From contig JAUPFV010000003.1 in the NCBI GenBank assembly GCA_036936605.1, positions 101,627,278-101,691,277 of the forward strand: a stretch of 64,000 nt of DNA. Reading direction: 5' to 3'. The notes under the pieces were generated by a model. That model had not been told where the DNA came from. It ran no database searches and saw nothing but the letters and a program-made list of their open reading frames with translations. Of this stretch, positions 1 through 13,545 are shown piece by piece. This DNA comes from Limnanthes douglasii subsp. nivea (Eukaryota; Streptophyta; Magnoliopsida; Brassicales; Limnanthaceae). The position numbers and the translations under genes were made by a program. Each line of letters begins with the position of its first letter. Within the stretch, counting starts at the first letter, position 1.

Positions 1-1100
1 GCAATTGAAGGTCGTTAAGACTATTATGGAGAAAAATCCATAAGATGCTCTAATCTAAGGTATTATTGGTTCCAAAGTTCATGAACTCCATGAGACTTGT
101 AAAAGTCTGTGATGCAGATGAACTAGTCTTTAAAGAATGGAACATGGATCAACGGATGTTGGAGTTACGATAAGTATAGGTGGAGAATTGTTATGTGTAG
201 GTTAAAAGCAACTAAGAACATAGTATTTCCGAAGACTACAAATAATTAAAGATGTAAAACTGGATACTTGTAGAGCATGAACAGTTTGAATCTCTCTGTG
301 GCAGAAGCTTATATGCAAATAAGTTTGATGGAACGCAAGGACAAGCTCTACCGAAGGTATGAATTGTATTTTTGTTGAAGCCGAAGGTGCAAACTGATCA
401 ATGACAGAGCTGAAGGCGCATAACATGATTGGCGAAGAACTTCTGAATATACTTTAAAAAAGCTAAGTCATTAAGAATCTGAACCGATATGGAATCTCAG
501 TCGTTGATCAAAGAGTTGTTGCTCTAGGCGTGCTTGATATGTGCCAGTGTAGTACAATGAGATACCACTACCTATCGTACGGATGTGCTTTTGTCATGTA
601 GTGGTTTAATTGACCAAATAAGGAAATGAGCTTCCATGCGATATTGTGATCACGAAGTACATTGTGCACATCATTTATCATCTTTAAATAGTGAGAGCGT
701 GGTACAAACTCATTTGCAGCAAAAAGCTTTCTGATATAGTAAGGTAAAAGATAAAAACTTGGACATACTTTAAGATCAATAGTTATTTTGCAAGCTCGCA
801 CTACTTTATAACAAAAATCAGTGGCTGAGTAGTTAGTTTTTTAGAAAGTCTTCTTGTAAACTATTATACATAAAACCAGCGTCTGTTGTTCGTGATTGTA
901 GGATTTCTTTACAATCTGAACCACGTTAAACACGTCTTTTATGTGTGGTTTTACATTCTCGTTATATATATTGTTTTGTTGTTTTGGGATTTAGTTTTAT
1001 AGCTAAACTCTGAGTATAAGTTGAAGTTATGTTGCTTTTCTGTTTTTATTGCAGATTTAAATTACTTTTAAAGAGGTTTTCACTGAATAACAATAAAAAT
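1..1100 (+). repeat. Possible Copia 3' end with LTR remnant
   Basis: No gene is recognisable here. A purine-rich run (AGGTGGAGAA, 178-187) is followed by a TGTTATG start at about 189, which looks like the polypurine tract and LTR start of a Copia element. Near 917-937 there is GAACCACGTTAAACACG, resembling the LTR text ahead of the Copia element at 24.5 kb (CGAACCACATTAAATCC). No partner LTR lies in the window and the coding part upstream is not readable, so this is an inference from two short motifs. It could also be unrelated AT-rich sequence. Confidence 0.3.
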
Positions 1101-2779
1101 AGTTCAGTTGTTGTTGATACCTAATTTGGTGGGTTATTCTAATTCGTAAATATCTTTTATAAAAAAAAATCTCATCCATAATTTTTTATTAATTGAAAAA
1201 GGTCGAAATCGAGGAAAATACCAACCAAAAGAAACTAAATTGAATAAAATTAATTTTATGTTTTATAATATAAATTGATTCGACTCCCTTAAATATTAAA
1301 AGAAAAAACCACCCTTATTAGTTATTACACCCTTATCCTATGATTCCATATTATTTGTTTGCCATCGCGTTATTAGGATGCCAGCCCAGGAATTTATTGT
1401 TATCTATAAATATAATGATGGATTGGCGAGTGGGGAAGTGCATGCAAAGTTTAATTATATATACCTTAATGATTGATAGCTGATATTAGCTCATTAGTGT
1501 AGCTTAGTTTAGTTGAAAAACTTAAAGAATGAAGATTCTTTTGTCTTGTCTTTTCTTTCTCTCTCCGGCAAGTAACCTATCAATTTCATTCTATAAGTGG
1601 TTATGATAAGAAGAAGCGTGAAAGGAACCATCTGACAGTTTTTTTATTAGTATTACTTTTAAATTAAGTAGACACACAATTATTTAACATTTTTAGAAGG
1701 AAATGCATATAAACTGTATTTTTTTTATTAAATTATATACAAACATTTTGCTATAGAAACTTTACCTAGATATTAATACCAATACAAATCAACCGAAATT
1801 AAAGATTATAAAGAAATTAGGTTTTAGAGTGTTCATAGTTTACCATATATGATAAATAAAATAATACGTGTATAGAAGAATGATTTAGTATATCTATAGT
1901 AATGTATATCATATATAATTTTAAAAAGAATTATCACGAAACATCAGTGGGACTAAATAAATATAAAATCGCGCAATAAGATAACTGTATAATATCATGT
2001 ATAATTATAAAAAATAATTTAATGCACAACAACAAAATAATTGGATTTCTTTAACAATATTTTTAATGAAATGCACTTGTCTTTTAAAATACAAAATAAT
2101 ATATTAATATTAATGAAATGAGCCGGTATATGTATATCACAATTGAAATCACATCAAATCTAAAAAGTATTAAATCAATTAGTCACAAGATTAACCAAAT
2201 AAATAATAAATTTAAATCGTAATCAGTAATTTATTAATCGGTTGATCAAATGAACCATAAAATTAATCACTATAAATAATACGATAAAATAAATTAATAC
2301 ACACGATTTATTTTATGGGGAAAACATATACAATACGAAGAGTAAAAATCATGAGATTTATAAGGTGTCTACACAAACTTTTCTATTATTATGATAAGCT
2401 GTGTGTACAAATACATACAAATCAATCTCATAAAGAATTACAATCCACGAACAATTTCAAACATGATAAATTCATAAGAAGAGAAGCAAAAGTTAAGAAT
2501 ACCACCAAATTACTGCACTGAATCAGTACCAATTTATCCCAAATTTTAGCAAAAAATTATAATCCAATCCGAAAATCAAAAGTTTTTTATATTCTTGGAA
2601 ATTTGTGTGTGTTATATTTTTCCCCCGTATATAAACCTAGGATAATAAAATTCGTAAGTTATAAAGTTGAGTGTAAATCTGGGTTGGAATCTAACGATCT
2701 CCTCATCAAGCTAATCATAGGAAAGATACGATCATGAGGTGATCACTTGAACCTCATCACGCGCTTATTACATATCCCA
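1101..2779. other. AT-rich intergenic DNA, nothing recognised
   Basis: Low-complexity AT-rich sequence. Short open frames occur on both strands (for example 2315-2521) but show no domain, codon bias or splice context. Confidence 0.5.
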
Positions 2780-2799
2780 ACCTTGCTTCCGTGAACAGC

Positions 2800-3720
2800 T
2801 TTAGTATACATGTATGCACTATTTTTATTGGTGTGAACTTTTTTCACCTTTATTTCATTTGTGTCGATCGCATACTGCAATCAATGATATATCACATCAA
2901 TATGTTTGGTGCGTGTGTGATGCATTAGACTCTCGATCAAATTTGTATCACTCTGATTATCACATGATACTAAAAATTCATCTTGTTTTAACCCCGACTC
3001 TTGAAGCAACCTCTTAAGCCAAAACATATATTTGTTTGCTTCCACAACTCCAACATAATTTGTCTTAGTTATTGACAGTGCTGCACATTTTTGTATATTG
3101 GATTGCCAGAAATATAAATCCTCTTGAAAATGTAGACACATAATTTAAGGTAGACTTTTAGTTTCAATATCACCATCCATGTTAGTAAATGTATGTCATT
3201 CAAGTATAAGCTTGTCATATTGATAACATGAACTCAAATAATAAGTTTATTGCAAGTATATAAAAATCTACTTCATTGTTTTCCAATAAAATTTACCTGG
3301 ATTAGATAAATACTTACTCAGTGAACCAAAACCATGTGTAATATTTGGTTTTGTACACACTGTAGTATACATCAAAGAACCAATGAGATGACACACTTCC
3401 TTGCTTAACGTGAAGTGTGTCACTAACGGTATATTGAATGGTTTGACTTTATACATATTGAACCTTTCAAATACACTTTAATAAATTTCTCAGGTGATAC
3501 CCACAACTTTGCAGCTTTCCTATCACGAGAAATGTTCATGCATAAGATTTACTTTGTTTGGCCAAAATCTTTCATATCAATATTTGATTGAGTATTTCTT
3601 CAAACTAATATTCAATTTCAGCATCTTTCTTAGCTATCAACATATCATCTACATATAGAATAAGTACGGTGAAAATTAACTTAAGGGAACTTTCTAAAAT
3701 AGACACAAGGATCGGAATGA
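2800..3720 (-). pseudogene. Copia reverse transcriptase and RNase H remnant
   Basis: The minus strand encodes VLILYVDDMLIAKKDAE (YVDD at 3655-3644), the catalytic box of Copia reverse transcriptase. It is followed by FNIPLVTHFTLSK and IGSLMYTTVCTKPNITH (3456-3268), the conserved linker. Then come QKCAALSITKTNYV, WLKRLLQESGL and HTRTKHIDVIYH (3141-2881) of the RNase H domain. The YVDD codons survive, but stops separate the segments. The downstream 3' LTR is not identifiable. Confidence 0.85.
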
Positions 3721-4636
3721 TATAACCATTATTTATCATATAAGAATTTAATTTCTAATATCAGTTGATTCGCGCTTGTTTATGCCCATAATGACTCTTT
3801 TTTAGCTTACAAAAAAAATTTGATTTCCATTTCTTTTTTTAATGTTCATATTACTCCATGTAGATTTTCTCAGGAAAATCATCATGCAAAATAAAGTTTT
3901 TTATATCATGTTGTTCAAACTCAAGATTAAAACTTGCAGTTGAACCTAACAGTTCTGATAGAACTGATCATAACATTATGATAAAATATCTCATCAAAAT
4001 CAATTTCTTTTTGTGATTACATACATTTTATACCAATCTAGCTTTCCCGTTGATAATCTTCTCACCATCTCTCTTGTCATTGAAATCCAATTTAATTTTC
4101 AAGACTTTATTTTCATTATGAGATTTCAGTAGCTCATAATTTTTATTTTTATTCAAAGAATTCATCTCTTTTTTCATAACATCAAGACAACGGTTTTTCT
4201 CATTATGAGATAAACACTACTTGATAAGTCTTTCCCTCTTTGTTTTCAGTGACTTGAATAAACTTCAAGGTTGGATATATTTTTGATTTTTTTTTTGTCG
4301 GATTGACCTTTGAACTTGTGCATCCTCTACATGAAGGGTAAGTTTCTTCATGTGCTCGTGAACTTCTTCATCATGATATTTTCCTCAAATAAGGTTTCAT
4401 TATAATCATATTTATCATCATCAGCATGATCTTATAAATTACCACTAAGGAAAATATCCTTAACATCATCAGGAATCACCTCAATATTCTCATCTGGTGG
4501 CTAATTTACACAATGAATAGTACAAAAAGAAGCATCATTAGTAGTACAGAAAGGTACATCAATGGTGAAAGTGAACCTTGTAGTGAAAAAATCTACACCA
4601 TTCTCGCGCTTAACGAATACCACATCTCTATTTTCC

Positions 4637-5475
4637 CTATTTTCTGCTTCTCGTGATCATAGATTCTAAATCTATACTCTCATCACTATATGTAACAAAG
4701 ATACAAAGATTAATATTTGAATTAAGTTTGGATCTCTGCTCCCTTAGAACATGTATGCATGTCTTGCACCCAAAAATTATAATATGTGAATATGTAAAAT
4801 CAGTTCCTTTCCATACTCTCTCAGAAAAATCAAAATTAAAAGTTACCGATGGAGTTCTATTAATCAATTATATAGAAAAATTAATTGTTGTATCCCAAAA
4901 TGTCTTGTAAAGCTTAGAAATTTCTTGCATATATCTCACATTCTATATAATAGTTTAGTTCATCTTCTCTGTAATTCCATTATGTTGTGGTGTACCTAGT
5001 GTTTTCCTCTCATGTCGAATGTCATAATGTAGATTTTTACTTTTGAACGTATTTGCATTATACGCACTATCATTGTCAGATAAAAACTATTTCAACTTTT
5101 TCCACGGCTTTTTTTACCATTACCTGAAATTTTAAAAAAAAAATCTCATTGGTTGTAACATGTATATCCAAGTTTTGTGAGTAACATCTTCAATAAATGA
5201 AACATAATACTTATTACCACCAATAGACTCCATTTCTATAAGAAAACAAACATCATAGTGTACTAACCCAACTTTCCTTGATTTCTAGCGGACTTCTTAG
5301 AAAACAAAGCTTCATGTTTCTTTCTTGTCAAACAAGGGTCACAAGGGTCAATAATAATAGTTTTATCCACAAAAATGATTGATGTACTTACCAAAGTTTT
5401 CATATTTTTATCACTAATGCATCCTAGTCTTAGATCCCACAAGTTATGATAAAAAAATTCATCAATTGCATTCAT
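4637..5475 (-). pseudogene. Copia GAG-pre-integrase and integrase remnant
   Basis: The 5475-5263 frame contains LWDLRLGCISDKNM and DPCDPCLTRKKH, corresponding to the LWH-RLGH and C-x2-C zinc-binding stretch that precedes Copia integrase. The expected His of RLGH is replaced. The 4867-4637 frame has INRTPSV, ERVWKGTDFTYSH and FGCKTCIHV, matching the C-terminal part of Copia integrase (INRSPS, VWTG, YSHLRVFGC). Between them, the minus strand near 5000 reads TPQHNGITEKMN, which keeps the catalytic Glu position. Several frame breaks intervene, so no functional protein is encoded. Confidence 0.8.
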
Positions 5476-6110
5476 TTATATGTCTTATACAAAGAGAAAC
5501 ACAAATCACCTCGAGCAACTATCATTGATCCTTCAATTTCTACTTACCATCACCAAATGTGTGACAAAAACCTTCTTGATCAAGGACATTTACAAACAAC
5601 AAATTTAGATGTAGATCAAGAATATGGCCTACATATTTCAGTGTTATTCAGTACCTAATTCATGTCTTCACACCAGTATCACTCAACCTAACAATTCTAG
5701 TCAAGCTCTAATTTTTTTATCTTGACACTACCAAAATTGTTATTTTTGTAATTCAATAAATATTATATATTATAGGCACAACGATATGAAGCATTTGTAT
5801 TTATAAGTCATTCTTAATATGAATCATCAACATGATGAAAATCACCAATAACACAGTTTATTACAGTAGATGCTCTAATTAGAATTATTGTGACCATGAA
5901 AGGTACATTATTCTAATCTATGGTATGAATAATAGCAAGAGAAACAACATCACCTTTCGGAATATACTCCCGCGCAACACCATCTTCTATCATTTGAGGT
6001 GTTTGTCTTTATTTGCAACACTTATGTTGAGTCTTCTTCCTCGGATCTGGTAGCTGATTGTGACCCAAAATGTGTACTAGTAGTATAGTTTTGATTGTCA
6101 GAGTCATCCC

Positions 6111-7861
6111 ATTCATGGTGATACTCTACCTTCAGATAACTCATTTTCACTATTTTTGTTGAATAACATGTATTAATTTGAGGTTCTTACGCTTTGTTTG
6201 ATTCTTTGATTAAATCAAAGAAAATATATCAATATTTTTAGTTTCATGAGGTTGTTTAAAATTAAATGAAGAAGATAAAAAAACATAAACTAAAGATTAA
6301 TAAAATCTAGCCGTATTTATACTTTACTTTAGGGTTATCTTAATATTCCAAATGATGTTAATCCAACTTCAACTATTAAACCACAAAGTGCATAATTTAT
6401 TTCTTCCACGTGTAAGCTTATAAATAAAAAAAGTGGAACATGTTGAACGCCTTAATCTCCGCCTTAAAGCATGCGCTTTCTCCATCTGTCATCACACATT
6501 CAATTCACCAACGACACTCTTCTTTAATTGCATTCAACCCCTTCATTAAAGCCTTATCATCAATTATAATAAGGTATTACTTTCTATCTTCGGGTATATA
6601 AATATATTATACAGGGAATACATTCGTTAAAGAAACCAATTGCAACCGATAAAGATTTGGTCAGCCCCCAAATTGAAGAAAAATATATTTGAACAAACTA
6701 AAACATTCATTATACCTTCATTAATCGTTCATTGCTTTGGACTTACTGAATTGGTCATTTTTTCATCTTTCGGAAATTATTATGGGGTTACTCTCTTATA
6801 CCTATGCGTAATATGAAGCATATTCAAGGTTATGGAAGACCACCAAGATTCACATAAATGTTCTACTTACCTAGAAGCATGCTACCTATCACTTGTACTT
6901 TTTTACCTTTGGTAAAAGAGATTTTTTTCTTCAATGAAGGTTTTGACCAAAAAAGAATTGTTATTGTAGGTAAGAACATGGTCAACGTGAACCAATCTGA
7001 AGATGACTATGAGTTTTCATTCGGATATTATGAGTTGAATTTCATCAAAGGCAACACAAATGTATCTAAAGACTCTTATGATTCTAGCCAAACCTAGGTT
7101 CTCGTAGGGACTAATAAAAAAAACTTTAACATGAAGCAACAAAGTGCAGAAGATACTTGGCCACCTATGCTAATAAAAAATATAACAAACAACCAAACTT
7201 TGTAACAAAATCTTAGTCTTTCATCGAATCTCTCACAATGATTAGAATGACTATTGATAATGGTAGAATTTGTACAACCCAATTACTCGACCAAAAAAAC
7301 CAATATATTGTGTGTTAAATAAAAAAAAAGGTAACATATAATAGATATTTAGTGGAGCATGAACTTCACGATCGTATACTTAATGTCACGTGCTATCTAT
7401 ATTAAATACCCACTATCTCATCTCAACTATTATTTTTTTCATATATATACGGAAGATAGCAATATGTAGCAACATGTAACAATGATCTTGATAGTAATGC
7501 TCATACACTTACTATAGATTAATTTATTCGGTCATTTTTTCTAATTAAGCTTAAATTTGATATTGGGATCTATTATATCAATTTTGAAAAATTAATATTA
7601 TATTTTAACGTACTTAATTTTAAACATTTAATTCATTATATTATCACATTGATTATTTTTTTAAGATTTATTTATTTTTTAATTTGTTTTTACAAAAATG
7701 TTTTCAATACTTTTTTGTATTAATTATTGAGATTTAATTTTTAAAATTTTATGAATTTATATTAAAATTATTAACATAACATGTGATGCAATAGTACATA
7801 AATCAATGATATATTATTAAAATTAATTTTAAATCTACAAATTATCTAATATAATAATAAT

Positions 7862-7862
<1 letters not shown>
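6111..7862. other. Intergenic DNA, nothing firmly recognised
   Basis: AT-rich sequence. A 79-codon open frame at 6858-7097 (plus) has no motif that I recognise and no clear splice context, so it is not called as a gene. Confidence 0.4.

Positions 7863-7896
<34 letters not shown>
7863..7896. repeat. (TA)n microsatellite
   Basis: Uninterrupted TA dinucleotide run in AT-rich DNA. A candidate length-polymorphic locus. Confidence 0.9.
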
Positions 7897-7900
<4 letters not shown>

Positions 7901-8385
7901 AAAAATATAAATTATTATAATAGACACCGACATAAATGATTAAACAAATATTTCTCAATAAAAATAATATTTTAACTTGTGAATAAAAAATCTGAACAAA
8001 CAATGTTACCAATTTTGTTACTAAATAAAATATAAGGAATATCAAAAAAGAATCTTTTATTTATAAATATCATATGAATGAGATTCAATAACATGAAAAA
8101 TATTTAATCAATTCCGACTTTTATTTATATATATATTTATTTATTTATTTTAAATGTGATGATTTTTTATTCAATCATTCAAACTTATTTGCTATTTTCG
8201 TCCAATTTATTTTTAATATTTTTTCATATTGTATATGTGTTTTATATTTTTATTCTTCATACAAAATAATAGGTGATATAGTTAGTAAATTCTTCTGTAA
8301 AGAAAATGAAAAAAAAATAGTTGTAAGACTTTAAAGATATTGGACTTCTACTCTTTTGTTTGCACTTTCATTTCATATTGTATTT

Positions 8386-8495
8386 ATAGTTATATTTCTT
8401 TTCAAAGATGAAAACACGTACCAAAATATAATTTTTGTATGGTAGTTATAGTTATATTTCTTTTTAAAGATGAAAACATGTACCAAAATATAATT
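8386..8495. repeat. Two-copy 62-bp tandem duplication
   Basis: A 48-bp segment (8386-8433) beginning ATAGTTATATTTCTTTTCAA recurs at 8448-8495 with about two substitutions, giving a 62-bp period. There is no coding content. It looks like a recent local duplication. Confidence 0.8.
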
Positions 8496-8882
8496 TCAAA
8501 ATAAAATAAATATACTTTAAATTAATTGGATCAAAATAGTGTATCTAAATTTGAGCGAATTTTTTTTGATTATATGACATCACATATATCGTAAGCATAT
8601 GAATAAATGACATAAATTATTAACTTTATAATGCATTTATTTAAAACTATATTTGTATTATTTTACTTTTTTATGTAAATTTTCTAATTTCATTTTATTT
8701 AAATTTTAAAATAACGTAATTCTGCTTATTAATATAATATGTTTGCTGTATAAAATAATATATAATCGTTGGTGAGACTACTAATTAATGTGATATTATT
8801 TAATATGTTGTTTTCTTATAGATTTTATTAAAAAATTATTGAAATAGTTAAAAATTATTTATTAATTTTATTATTGATTTAA

Positions 8883-8904
8883 ATATATATATATATATAT
8901 ATAA
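8883..8904. repeat. (AT)n microsatellite
   Basis: Short AT dinucleotide run. Confidence 0.85.
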
Positions 8905-9037
8905 ATTATATATAAAAAGTTATAAATAGTAGTTTTTGTTAGATTTTTAATATATGTATAAAAGAAGCAAAGAAGAATTGAAAAACATAGTATAATTATA
9001 TTTTGAACTTACAACTGAATTTGCATATGATACATAC

Positions 9038-9042
<5 letters not shown>

Positions 9043-9114
<72 letters not shown>
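9043..9114. repeat. Long (TA)n microsatellite
   Basis: About 72 bp of uninterrupted TA, the longest simple repeat in the window. Such runs are self-complementary and prone to slippage and cruciform extrusion. Confidence 0.95.
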
Positions 9115-9117
<3 letters not shown>

Positions 9118-9119
9118 GC

Positions 9120-10254
9120 ATCTAAGTAATTATTTTAACTAACTAATCAAGAATTACAATTAGTTACAATTTGTTTTGTTAATTAGTTTTGTTTTGTTAA
9201 TTAGTTGATAAATCTTCATCCCCATCAAGATGAGAACCAAAAAATGAGACTCATACTGGGCATTAGTGATTAGAACAGAACAACCATGCAAAGCTAGTAT
9301 ATGCAATCGAGAAACATGCACGCTCTATATAGCAAATACATGTGCTTATGAAGGTCGGAATGACGACCATATAATGCTTTGTAAATTTATCAACCTCATC
9401 TTCACATATACCTTTATATTAAAATTGATAAATCATCAATTCTCTCCAAAAGCATTGCTCAATCACGATAGTCATCTTTTGTCAAAATAAGTAGTAATTT
9501 CACTTGCTAAATAAAACGTGCCACTTGTACAGATCTCAGCATCATCTCTACAAACATGATTATTTGTAACACTACTATTCCTGGAATAACATATAGATTT
9601 AAAATAGAAAGCAACGAAAAGCGCTTATATGCATCGAAATCGACTAAATAAGTACATAACTTCTCATACCACGTTAGATTCTTGAATGTTAGCACAAGAA
9701 AAAACAAAAGAAATTAAAAAGAAGAGTATAATTATATTTATGTAAATCTTGGTTACAATTGGTTAGTTAGTTGATAATTCTACAGTTTTAAACCAAAATA
9801 ATATCTTAGTAACAAAAAAAATAACACATAGGATTGATAAAAATGTCCCGATATAAAAACACGAATATGATATTTTTAATTTTTAACATATATTTTTTAT
9901 TCTATTCTATTTTTTATAAAAATAAATAAATATAGACACGTAATTTGTTCTAGTTAATAAATTAATATTATTATAACTTTCTAAATGATAATATGAAAAT
10001 TGCACATTAAAAAAATAGAACCATATTTCAAATTTGGTATTCGTGTTTGTATTTATAATTATTTGTTCTAGTTGAATTTATAAATGTATTTTTTAGTATT
10101 TAGATATATAAAAAATAGTTTTTCTAAAATATTATCGAAAAAAATTATTGATTTTTTGTCGATATTTATAAGATAAAAACCACATATTACATTTTAATTT
10201 TATGTTAGTGAACCAAATTTTTATAACAGTTTTTTTTACCACTCTAATATTATA
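9120..10254. other. Intergenic DNA, nothing recognised
   Basis: Somewhat less AT-rich at 9230-9600, but no open frame with a recognisable product on either strand and no terminal repeats. Confidence 0.4.
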
Positions 10255-10505
10255 TTATTATGATAATATATCAATAACCATCCAGTATCAAATTTATTTA
10301 CCAATAATCATCCAAGGTTTGATAAAGTATGAATAATCACCTGGTGATAAATGATTATTTACGCATAACTAACTGGTACTATGAAATATCCATCAACCAT
10401 TTGTCTCTCTCCTGTTTTTTAAAATATCATATATTTCAAACTATATCTTAAAAAAACCTTAAAATACTATTGAATTTTTTTAAAGACGAAAAAAACTAGA
10501 TCCAT
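10255..10505 (+). repeat. Dispersed repeat family R1, copy 1
   Basis: Shares a collinear series of blocks with 19845-20050 and 34610-34860. These are AATAATCATCCAAGGTTTGA then TAAAGTATGAATAATCAC, later CATATATTTCAAACTATATC, and finally AAATACTATTGAATTT followed by a run ending in AGACGAA. All three copies run in the same direction and are clearly diverged. No coding capacity, TIR or TSD was found. The class is unknown. Confidence 0.7.
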
Positions 10506-11049
10506 CAAAGATATTATGACCTGGACGCATGTACAATAGAGAAACTAAAGTTTCAGAAGCAAATGTATGTGATATATTCATTTCAGTTGAATAACTAATA
10601 GTATTACTTAATTTATAAAATGTTATCATATGATACGTTCACAACCCCTACGATCATTAGCTAACAAGTACTCAGACTCCATTGGTATCCCATTTACCAA
10701 GTGCCACCAAAGTGTATGGAAAACGTGTATGACAATGTACGGAAGCTTAGCATGGCATTGTACGATAGAGAAGCCCCCAAGGATGTATCTTTGTCTAAAA
10801 AGCACATGGACAACCAAAAACGATTGCACCAATAAATAGACAACAACCAAAATCAAGGAGACCATATCAGAAGTTAATGTTGCATGTGGGAAGTAGGTGA
10901 AAGCTAGAAAAAATAATAGCAATAGAAAGAGATAACGTTTTGTAATCTATATCAAAAATATAATACAAGTATTCTTCATACAATTATTTCAAAGTGTTTC
11001 CATATTTTTACTGTTGATTTTTAGTTATTATCCAAGTGTCATAAGCTTA

Positions 11050-12200
11050 GGTGATTTTTGCTCAACTAAAAACCAAACTTGATGCTTCACGAAAAGTTGA
11101 AAGATACAAAGCTCATATTGTAGCAAAATAATATAATCAAACTTAAGGGTTTTATTGTTTAAACTTTTCATTATCATCAAAATACTCGTTCAAAACAATC
11201 ATGGCTTTTGTTGCTATTTTTGATTTCGAACTCTACCAAATGGATGTTAAGATATTATTCTCAATAGAACATTGAATAAATTATTTACATAAATGATCTT
11301 GGTGAAACTTCTTATGTAGTAGAGATCTGTATTGTAAGCAACTGACACATGGGTATCATGGATCTCCCACGAGAGACATAAATTCAAAGTATGGTACGAT
11401 GATATAGTTTGGATGAATGCAAACATATGGATACCCTATATAGAAATGAGAAGTTATCACTTCATCAGTTCTCCAAAATAGAATTGGATATTTAGTCCAT
11501 GCAGACAATACCATATACTTCGACAGTTGAAAGTCTCATATATGCTCATGTATTTACTAGGCCATATATAATATTTATAGTTGGAATTTTGAGAAGGTAC
11601 GTGAACACTTTGGGAGTTTCCCATTGTCAGTAAGTATATAAGGTGCTCCGACACTTAGAGAATGACAAATATTTTGGAATAACATACAACAGATCGGATA
11701 ATCTGGAGATCGTATGATATTTTGATTCAGATTTTGCACGGTGTGTGGACACCAAAAAATCTACCACTGATTATGTATTTATTCTGGAAATAGGTGTTAT
11801 ATCATGTAAGAGTGTAAAACAAACTCTAATCACCGCCTCAAATTTGTTAACAGAGTATGTGACGTATTTTACTGCATCAAACACATGCACTCTAGTGTAG
11901 AATCTTTATCACAATACTACATATAGTAGAAGAAATTGAAAGATCCCTCCTAATTTATTATGACGATAGTTTAATTATCAAGTTCCCCAATGGTAATAGT
12001 AACGCGAACAAGTCTAAGAATATAGACATTATGTTGAGTTCCATAAAGGAGCGAGTTCAGAACGTCCCGATAAGGGTGGATCATATTGATACATATTATA
12101 TGGTTGTAGATCTATTTACTAAGGTATTGCCACCCTTCATACTTCAGGAGCACAAGCTCCACATGGGTGTCTTTAATTTAGAGGGTATCTAGGTTCGGTA
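11050..12200 (+). mobile_element. Decayed Ty1/Copia pol remnant
   Basis: The plus strand, read across several frames, carries Copia pol motifs in order. About 11100 there is a KAxIVAK-like stretch. About 11185-11270 there is FKTIMAFVAIFDFELYQMDV, the reverse transcriptase block normally ending MDVKTAFLNG. A LKQ-S-GWYH equivalent lies near 11340. About 11715-11870 the RNase H reads FDSDFARCVDTKKSTTDYVF and SCKSVKQTLITASNL. About 11950-12180 the C-terminal region reads SKNIDIMLSSIKERV and VVDLFTKVLPP. Many stops and shifts are present and no YxDD box was found intact, so the copy is dead. It lacks gag and integrase. Confidence 0.75.
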
Positions 12201-12908
12201 GAAGTTGTGTATTTTATTTTAGATTGTATAATTACTTCAGACCATATGTATATATTTTCAATTCAAACAATACAAAAATTCATTTATAATATTGTCATTA
12301 TCATTCAAATGAGTTTAAGTGATCTCAAATTCAATAAAGTATGACCGTTTGAAAGTTAATTACAGAGTCGTATCACACTATCATGTTGCACTACACGAGA
12401 AATTAGGGTTCATTAATGTGGTGGTTAGTAGTGCAATTATTACAAGAATGTTACGCATACTATAAGTCATGGTGGAACTTCTTTGCTCTATTGTTTACCA
12501 TCATCCGAAATGAATAGACATTCATATATTATTCGTGAAGAACAACATTACATAGTACATAATTCATTTGAATACAATTCAGTACACGTGAGTGATTCAA
12601 GTGGGAAATTATAAGAAAATCTTGAATTTGAAATGTCTAATCAAATGCGAATTCATGAGTATTCATATATGTTGTTACGATTCTGATTAATTAAAATAAT
12701 CAGTATTCATAAATTGGACTTACGAATAATAGTTATAATTTAATGGTAACTAAAATGTGAATACGTGTTGGGGCAAGTTGTATCTAGAAATAAATTCATT
12801 TAGCCCAACAATTCAATATTGGACTGTAGAAGTTAAGAATTACGATCTCCGGTAATGGTGAGGTTAGAAGGTTATGGTAAAAATAAATAATTAAGAGAGT
12901 GACTGAGA

Positions 12909-12910
<2 letters not shown>
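12201..12910. other. Intergenic DNA, possible Copia LTR tail
   Basis: Follows the Copia C-terminal remnant and might contain its 3' LTR, but no partner copy exists to delimit it. No gene was recognised. Confidence 0.3.

Positions 12911-12939
<29 letters not shown>
12911..12939. repeat. (AAT)n microsatellite
   Basis: Trinucleotide run of about 29 bp. Confidence 0.9.
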
Positions 12940-12940
<1 letters not shown>

Positions 12941-13330
12941 TTTGGTTGTTGAATATAATATGTTAACTGAATGACTATTACACAATTAAGAGAATTAAAT
13001 TTATTTTATATTAATAATACAAAAGAAACTCTAAATTCTTTATACGAAAAGATACGTTAACTTTTTAGGTTTTCTATATTGTGTTTTTGGTTTGTTATCT
13101 ACTAAAAAACCAAACAGTTTTTATTCCTTTAAAAATTGTTTAAATATTATTCATCTATCTATTGGAAAATCGTTACTACTCCCTCTCAAAAATTGAAATC
13201 TTTTATTTTGTTATTTCGTTTCAATCTTAACAAAAATAAAATCATATATAATACTTGCACATATTTTTATTAAAAACCAGTTTGAGTTTAAAACCTAATC
13301 ATATAATTACCGAAATATCATCAAAATTTG

Positions 13331-13349
13331 ATATTCACTGAACTTGTTG
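13331..13349. repeat. LINE TSD, 3' side
   Basis: ATATTCACTGAACTTGTTG, matched by 19105-19124. It lies immediately beyond the poly-A (plus-strand poly-T) of the LINE. Confidence 0.85.
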
Positions 13350-13545
13350 TCTTTTTTTAAATCAAAATTTGCAACCTTCACTGATCAATCAAAGCCAGAA
13401 CAATTTTGAACAAAAAAACCCTTTGAACCAGATCCATCAAGCCAAACCCTAGAAACGGTATTCCAGAATCACTAGAAGCAAATCCGAATAGCCAGCACTT
13501 TACAGAAGCAATTGAATGTACTCTTTAACTCAATTTTATGCAAAA

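Larger units (their letters stand above)
2780..6110 (-). mobile_element. Decayed Ty1/Copia retrotransposon
   Basis: Read on the minus strand, Copia pol pieces appear in canonical order from high to low coordinates. They are the GAG-pre-integrase finger region (5475-5263), the integrase core end with a TPQHNGITEKMN motif near 5000, the integrase C-terminal region (4867-4637), reverse transcriptase with a YVDD box (3655-3644), and the linker and RNase H (3456-2881). Stops and frameshifts separate the pieces, so the copy is dead. Neither LTR could be delimited. The density of lesions suggests it is older than the Copia copy at 24.7-28.5 kb. Confidence 0.85.

Noticed and set aside
6858..7097. 79-codon plus-strand frame with an acidic stretch
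   Set aside because: No domain, no neighbours of the same gene, and weak start and splice context.
13170..13200. TACTCCCTCTCAAAAATTG, resembling a second Stowaway end
   Set aside because: No matching inverted end flanked by TA was found within 500 bp on either side.
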